Position numbers and translations under genes: made by a program. Positions 60,053 to 64,000 of a DNA stretch of 64,000 nt are shown piece by piece. Numbering within the stretch: the stretch's first letter is position 1; every line of letters begins with the position of its first letter. This DNA comes from JAJZSS01 sp964463505 (lineage in GTDB: Bacteria > Chloroflexota > Anaerolineae > Anaerolineales > UBA4823), in assembly GCA_964463505.1 (NCBI GenBank), contig CAYXDC010000009.1, positions 1-64,000 of the forward strand, written 5' to 3'. The notes beneath the pieces were generated by a model that was not told the origin of the DNA, searched no databases, and saw only the letters and a list, made by a program, of their open reading frames with translations.

Positions 60053-61366
60053 TTAGCGATGGGGATCGGTGGATTCAGGAGTCCGGCTCAAGCGGACTAA
60101 TTCTTTCGATTCAAGCATCTGCACGACTTCCCACACTGCCTGAAAAGATATTTGTAATTCTGTGGCAATATCCGCCACAGTATGCTCTCCGTCGCAGCGT
60201 TCCATGATGTCGAAAAGGCGGCGATGCCCTTCGGGGTTCGTGCGATAATCGACCCAGATGCCATAGCCAGAACAAAAAATTTCTCCCTTGAAACGGTTTA
60301 CCACGAATTGATTATGCTCCCAGGCATTGATCAATCCCAGAATCAAATCACGTGACGCCTCTAACCGTTCCTGGCTGACAATCGCTGGTGTATCTGCACT
60401 GGAGTGATATTCTCGGTAAGGGCGGGTAGGTGATTCTGGAGGCTCCACTCGCGAAAGCGAGAGCATGGGCACGCGCACACCCGGCGCGTTGAACTGACGT
60501 TCGTCATTATTGATAACCGACCGATAAGCCCCTGTGTAGGATTGCAGATCAATAGATTGCAGGCTCATGCTGAGACAGCGGTCTGCCTGGCTGTGTGGCT
60601 GGAATGAGTGCTGCAAAGCATGCGGTGAAGCATTCCCCAGCATTTCCAGAAATATGCCGCCGGCCATATCGGGGATCAGGTGCTCATGATGGCTCAGGTA
60701 AGCTACCGATCCGATCGTCTCTGGCAAAATTAGCAACCGGTATGTGTAATAAGGTTTGTCGCCTTCCTGTGCCTGGCGTAATAATGCTTTGGCGACCTCA
60801 ATACCCACGACCACGCCTGTCAGGTCATCATTCACCATTGCCGGGTGGCACAGGTGGGCAACCAGCATGAATGTCTGTGGGCTTTGACCGGGAATGACGA
60901 CTTCGCCAATTTTCAATTCGCCTGGCTCAAAGTGGGTCCGGATGACCACCCGATATTGTTCATCATTCAATTGATCGCGTAAAGTTTGTGGGCAGCACAA
61001 TCCCCAGTTGCGCTCGTAATACTTGAAAACAAAGGGGATGGCGTCTGGCAAGCGCGGGTGCACGTGCAGATGTTCTAACAGTTCGTCGCGGCCCACGACA
61101 CCTACAAAAGGCAGTGAATAGGAAACCACATGCAGGGGATGGTCGGCGTAGTCGATCAGGCGCTTTCCGTCCAGGGTTTCCAGATAGGCTGCCTGGCAGG
61201 TCCATTTTTCAGGGATGCGCCAGGTCCAGCATTGCTCGCCGCTCGGGTAATGGTGAATTCTCATAGGGATTTCTTGAGCCAGGCGCGTTAACGCCTGATC
61301 AAAGCCATCCGAGACCAGCTCACGCGGTAAATACCATAGCTCGTTGATTGAATCCAGCATTGTCAT
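60053..61366 (-). CDS. Aminopeptidase-like (DUF4910/M28-related) protein with C-terminal winged helix
   Basis: A 437-residue protein of the DUF4910/DUF2172 group found in polysaccharide and secondary-metabolite loci. Metal ligands can be proposed: His171 and His174 in VAHLCHP, Asp180/181 in MVNDDLTG, Glu near 216 in LPETIGSVAYLSHHEHL, and His in YHSSADTP, as in M28 aminopeptidases. An inserted small domain lies before the first ligand. The last 60 residues form a winged helix (RRLFDIMERCDGEHTVADIATEL). Neighbours with a carrier protein and an amino acid ligase fit a role in removing or transferring an aminoacyl or N-acyl group, an inference. Confidence 0.82.
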   Translation of the reverse strand: MTMLDSINELWYLPRELVSDGFDQALTRLAQEIPMRIHHYPSGEQCWTWRIPEKWTCQAAYLETLDGKRLIDYADHPLHVVSYSLPFVGVVGRDELLEHLHVHPRLPDAIPFVFKYYERNWGLCCPQTLRDQLNDEQYRVVIRTHFEPGELKIGEVVIPGQSPQTFMLVAHLCHPAMVNDDLTGVVVGIEVAKALLRQAQEGDKPYYTYRLLILPETIGSVAYLSHHEHLIPDMAGGIFLEMLGNASPHALQHSFQPHSQADRCLSMSLQSIDLQSYTGAYRSVINNDERQFNAPGVRVPMLSLSRVEPPESPTRPYREYHSSADTPAIVSQERLEASRDLILGLINAWEHNQFVVNRFKGEIFCSGYGIWVDYRTNPEGHRRLFDIMERCDGEHTVADIATELQISFQAVWEVVQMLESKELVRLSRTPESTDPHR

Positions 61367-61384
61367 GTTTGGATGTTTCTCAAA

Positions 61385-62194
61385 TCAGGATCGTTTGGCT
61401 TGATAACGCTGCAGAGCCGCTGCGCGGTTTCCTACCAGCACCCAGGGGTCGGCGGCAAGCATCTCGTCAGTAGCTCGTACAAAATCTTGCAGGCCGCATA
61501 ATGAGACAGCTCCGTAATTCAGGCTGGTGGTTGACCACTGGCTCTTTTTCTGCAAGGCATACTGGATAGGATGAAGGTCGAGATGGGCGTCCAGTTCCAG
61601 ATCGCGCACAAACATCCGGTAGGTCTGCTGCTGGGGAATTGACTTGCCATCTGATCGGTGGGTAATAACTTCCCCCCTGAAGGATTTCCAGTAACGATAG
61701 GGAACGTTGGTGCGCTGCTCGCTGTAATGGACGATCGAGGCCGCCTGTATATCTGCGCCGAGCAGGAGTAGCTTGAAATCCAGCTCGAGTAGGCGCTCGA
61801 ACGCCGAGCCAGGGTCAAAAGCGGATGGGGTATCGCAGTGGACCAGCTCATCCGCATGTTTTCCGATCACTGCCAGGGATTGCATGGGGTGGCGGGTGCG
61901 CAAAGCTCCAGGCTGTTGGCGTACATATTCTGGGAAGACACCCATGCCTTCGGCAGGTGTGCTGAGTGGGTCGAAGGCTTGCCCGCGCGCAAAGCCAAAA
62001 TTGAAGACCGGCGCAGCCAGGGTACCCTGCTCTGGCAGAGCTAATGCAGCGCTCAAAGCCTGGAGATATATCTCTACTCCACCCTGAGGGCGGCCTAAAA
62101 ACTGGATCGCCGAATGCACCAGCAAACTGTCGCCAGGTTGCACACCCACGCGCTCCAGCGCTTCCTGGACTTGCTCTAAGGTGACTTCACGCAT
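61385..62194 (-). CDS. AAC(3)-fold N-acetyltransferase (Antibiotic_NAT family)
   Basis: A 269-residue protein of the aminoglycoside 3-N-acetyltransferase fold, from ATG 62194; the GTG 13 codons upstream is less likely. Family marks are VQPGDSLLVHSAIQFLG near the N-terminus, LAAPVFNFGF, PEYVRQQPGALRTRHPMQSLAVIGKHADEL, and LLLGADIQAASIVHYSEQRTNVPYR. The family uses acetyl-CoA to acylate sugar amines. In glycan loci its members acetylate amino sugars rather than drugs. Its first 8 bases overlap the GNAT gene (ATGCGTGA), so it is translated with it. Confidence 0.87.
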   Translation of the reverse strand: MREVTLEQVQEALERVGVQPGDSLLVHSAIQFLGRPQGGVEIYLQALSAALALPEQGTLAAPVFNFGFARGQAFDPLSTPAEGMGVFPEYVRQQPGALRTRHPMQSLAVIGKHADELVHCDTPSAFDPGSAFERLLELDFKLLLLGADIQAASIVHYSEQRTNVPYRYWKSFRGEVITHRSDGKSIPQQQTYRMFVRDLELDAHLDLHPIQYALQKKSQWSTTSLNYGAVSLCGLQDFVRATDEMLAADPWVLVGNRAAALQRYQAKRS

Positions 62195-62699
62195 CTTCTC
62201 TTGGTGAATCAAATTCTGCCGGAAAATCCGCACTTAGCATGCGTATTTGGCGTAATTCAGGTTTGAAGCCCATCTTTTCATATAATCGCCAGATTGGCTC
62301 GTTGCCTTCCAGGATCTGGATTTCGATTGAATGCACACCTTGTTTAGCTAACCATTGCATGGTTACCAGCGATAATTTTTCCCCGACTCCCAGGCGGCGT
62401 GCCTGTGGTTCGACCCACATATCACTGAGTTCGCCCACGAATACCCCGCCCAGATAGGGGGCAACTCGTTTTACCCTGCCCAGCATAAAGCCCGCAACAG
62501 AACCTTCCAGCTCGGCAATGTATACCACACTGAAACGGCCCAGGGTACGGCGGAAGGAATCGACCCAGGCTTCGCCGATATTCTCAACTTCGGGGAAACG
62601 ATAGCTGAAGCCGCGGAAGTACTGGTCCATTTTGGTGTACATGCCGGCAATGACTGGCAAGTCTTGCACTTCAGCCAGGCGGTAAATGACATCAGCCAT
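62187..62699 (-). CDS. GNAT-family acyltransferase
   Basis: A 170-residue GNAT protein from ATG 62699, chosen because it overlaps the upstream stop by 8 bp in the same ATGNNTGA manner as its neighbours and gives a normal length; the longer frame runs inside the upstream gene. Seen: VVYIAELEGSVAGFMLGRV (strand 4), GELSDMWVEPQARRLGVGEKL with the acetyl-CoA-binding RxxGxG/A element, and IQILEGNEPIWRLYEKMGF, the closing N-x3-LYxxxGF motif. The acceptor is unknown. It lies directly after the carrier-protein ligase gene. Confidence 0.9.
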   Translation of the reverse strand: MADVIYRLAEVQDLPVIAGMYTKMDQYFRGFSYRFPEVENIGEAWVDSFRRTLGRFSVVYIAELEGSVAGFMLGRVKRVAPYLGGVFVGELSDMWVEPQARRLGVGEKLSLVTMQWLAKQGVHSIEIQILEGNEPIWRLYEKMGFKPELRQIRMLSADFPAEFDSPREDA

Positions 62700-63882
62700 A
62701 GATCGCCTCGTGTACATGCTGCGGCCAGGCGGCGGAATCCAGGCCATATTGGGCCAGGAATGCAAACGCAATCCGCTCCAGTCCAAAGGCCACACAACCA
62801 GTATGGGCTGGAGAGCCGTCTGGAAGGGTGATGTTCAGGTGGCGGCCGAAGAAATCCTGGTGGTAATTGTAGGAGCCTACGGCCAGGGTGCTGTCTTTGA
62901 ATGGCAATCGGGCGCGTATTTCAAACTTGAGTTGAAACGCGCTTTGGAAAGCGGCTTGCTTGCGAAACTCGCCAATAAAAAACGGATCATTGGCGCTCTC
63001 TATCCGGTAGGCTAATCCTGTCTCAGCCATCACACGTTGCATGCGCTGGCGTGCGACCTCGCGGTTCTCGAGGACATAGTCCTTTGGGCCCACAAAGATA
63101 ACTTCGCGCATGGTGAAATTCCATAATCGCTCAAGAGAAGTCAGGTTGATCGCCTCATAGCGAAAACAGTTGCCAACTGCTGTAGCTGCCAGCTGCCCGT
63201 TGGGAAGGTGTTTATCAGCCAGGGCAAAATACAGGTGGTAGCACACGGCTGGCGATAATAAGGTTTGCACACCAGCAAAGGAATCGGGTGGGGTTTTAAG
63301 TACACCATGCTCGCAAGCGGCATGCTGGGCAAAATGGTCGATGGCATCGATATCCTGGCGAAGATGAGTGGCAAAAGTCAAGGAATGGGGAAAAGCCCGA
63401 AAGTAATTGACACGCTCCATATATTCAGCCGGTATCAAGGTGGGGAAGCGATAAGGAGCTGCCTCGAAAGAGTCTGCCAATTCGATGAAGTGTTGCTCAA
63501 AATAATCCATCAAGTGCGTGATCAATGGACCCAGGACATATATCCCGGCAGCTTCCTGGCTGATTTCTCCCCGCCGCAGGAGCTCTTCCATTGGATCCTG
63601 CTGATAGGGTGTTGCGATATCCAGCTTGTCTTCCAGCACCTGAACCTTTGGCTTAAACGCGCCTTTGGCCATGGTTTCCACCACTTGCTGAACTTTCTGA
63701 TCAATGTGCTCCGCTTCAGCAGAGGATACGGGATGGAAAAGAAAAACTTCGATTTGATCGCCCGAAGGTGCAACCACCGCGCGGCGGATAGCCTCATCAA
63801 CGTAAGCCAGCTTGGATTGCACTTCACCTACCAGGTGTTCGGGGATCGTCAGACTGGGTTGGATCAAAAGGGATTCATTCAT
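62692..63882 (-). CDS. SerRS-like amino acid:[carrier protein] ligase
   Basis: A 396-residue class II aminoacyl-tRNA-synthetase homologue from ATG 63882. Residues about 130-396 hold the catalytic core: LSPAVCYHLYFAL (zinc Cys), the class II motif 2 region ATAVGNCFRYEAINLTSLERLWNFTMREVIFVG, and motif 3 TGCVAFGLERIAFAFL with the second Cys. The tRNA-binding N-terminal coiled coil of SerRS is missing. This is the layout of aa:CP ligases, which activate glycine or alanine and load it on the phosphopantetheine arm of a carrier protein instead of tRNA. The gene overlaps the end of a carrier-protein gene by 8 bp and the start of a GNAT gene by 8 bp, strongly supporting that role. Confidence 0.92.
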   Translation of the reverse strand: MNESLLIQPSLTIPEHLVGEVQSKLAYVDEAIRRAVVAPSGDQIEVFLFHPVSSAEAEHIDQKVQQVVETMAKGAFKPKVQVLEDKLDIATPYQQDPMEELLRRGEISQEAAGIYVLGPLITHLMDYFEQHFIELADSFEAAPYRFPTLIPAEYMERVNYFRAFPHSLTFATHLRQDIDAIDHFAQHAACEHGVLKTPPDSFAGVQTLLSPAVCYHLYFALADKHLPNGQLAATAVGNCFRYEAINLTSLERLWNFTMREVIFVGPKDYVLENREVARQRMQRVMAETGLAYRIESANDPFFIGEFRKQAAFQSAFQLKFEIRARLPFKDSTLAVGSYNYHQDFFGRHLNITLPDGSPAHTGCVAFGLERIAFAFLAQYGLDSAAWPQHVHEAIYG

Positions 63883-64000
63883 GGGTTTGATCCTTTGGGC
63901 TAAGCTTCTCAAAAATTGCCGGTAGGCTGACCAATTCGGAGATCGATTCGGCGCTGACTTCTATGCCATACGCTTCTTCAAGGCGCATCATCAGCTCCAT
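63875..64000 (-). CDS. Acyl/aminoacyl carrier protein, C-terminal part (5' end beyond window)
   Basis: An open frame enters from the window edge and ends at TGA 63875-63877. The visible 41 residues start MELMMRLEEAYGIEVSAES and end KLSPKDQTHE. The pattern (x-E-L-x-x-x-L-E-x-x-Y/F-G-I-E-V, then a helix with FEKL) is the helix II-III half of acyl carrier proteins. The phosphopantetheine Ser should lie one residue before the visible Met, outside the window. It overlaps the aa:CP ligase gene by ATGAATGA, so carrier and loading enzyme are made together. Confidence 0.82.
   Translation of the reverse strand: MELMMRLEEAYGIEVSAESISELVSLPAIFEKLSPKDQTHE

Noticed and set aside
61385..62194. Interpretation as an aminoglycoside resistance gene
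   Set aside because: The fold is right, but the gene is locked in a biosynthetic operon; sugar-amine acetylation is more likely.
62692..63882. Interpretation as a true seryl-tRNA synthetase
   Set aside because: The N-terminal tRNA-binding coiled coil is missing, the length is short and a carrier-protein gene overlaps it, all pointing to an aa:CP ligase.
63265..63903. Plus-strand frame of 212 codons opposite the carrier-protein ligase gene
   Set aside because: Full overlap with a strongly conserved minus-strand gene; no recognisable domain or ribosome site.
1..64000. CRISPR arrays, insertion sequences, integrases, attachment sites, rRNA and tRNA genes
   Set aside because: None seen: no regular direct repeats, no transposase-like frames and no tRNA-like cloverleaf in the few non-coding stretches. 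A covariance-model scan would settle tRNA and small RNA.

Overview
The window reads as bacterial chromosome of moderate GC content, most likely a draft or metagenome-assembled genome of the phylum Chloroflexota (Anaerolineae-like). This assignment is an inference from protein style and gene content; no rRNA or tRNA is present to confirm it. Two runs of exactly 100 N (4903-5002 and 9109-9208) are scaffold gaps, and each cuts a gene.

Layout. (1) 1-4902, minus strand: an ABC exporter of MacAB type with two ATPases, a duplicated-core FtsX/MacB permease and a lipoprotein adaptor cut by the window edge. (2) 5042-11722, minus: an accessory metabolic and lipid block. It holds GTP cyclohydrolase II, a stand-alone RibD-type reductase, an MDR oxidoreductase, two SAM methyltransferases, a small membrane protein, an AglD/MprF-like membrane protein and a CDP-alcohol phosphatidyltransferase. 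(3) 11723-20932: housekeeping. An atypical isoleucyl-tRNA synthetase sits behind a readable T-box leader with specifier AUC, followed by acetyl-CoA synthetase, then a plus-strand pair (polyphosphate glucokinase and a FIST sensor), then tsaC. (4) 20929-22691: a methyltransferase, a lone sulfotransferase and a small YtxH protein. (5) 22790-64000, all minus, with no gap larger than about 60 bp: a surface-glycan locus of more than 41 kb that runs off the window.

The glycan locus encodes dTDP-L-rhamnose synthesis (rfbA, rfbB, rfbC, rfbD), an ABC glycan exporter (Wzm/Wzt with a C-terminal cargo domain), an O-antigen-ligase/polymerase-like protein, a Wzz-like protein, about a dozen glycosyltransferases (two of them a tandem duplication, one a 966-residue GT2-GT4 fusion), two ArnT/PMT-like membrane transferases, a GH26-like hydrolase and a secreted metalloprotease. 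It also holds three sulfotransferases and a cytidylyltransferase / hydroxyacid dehydrogenase / SDR / DUF115-like set that suggests a CMP-activated acidic sugar. The 5' end of the block carries a carrier-protein module: the C-terminus of an acyl carrier protein, a seryl-tRNA-synthetase-like amino acid:carrier-protein ligase, a GNAT acetyltransferase, an AAC(3)-fold acetyltransferase and an aminopeptidase-like protein. The first four are joined by three 8-base overlaps of the form ATGNNTGA.

Together the genes suggest a rhamnose-containing, sulfated glycan made in the cytoplasm, exported by an ABC transporter and modified outside the cell. An amino-acid-on-carrier-protein step may decorate a sugar amine. 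That last link is the most interesting and least certain part of the window.
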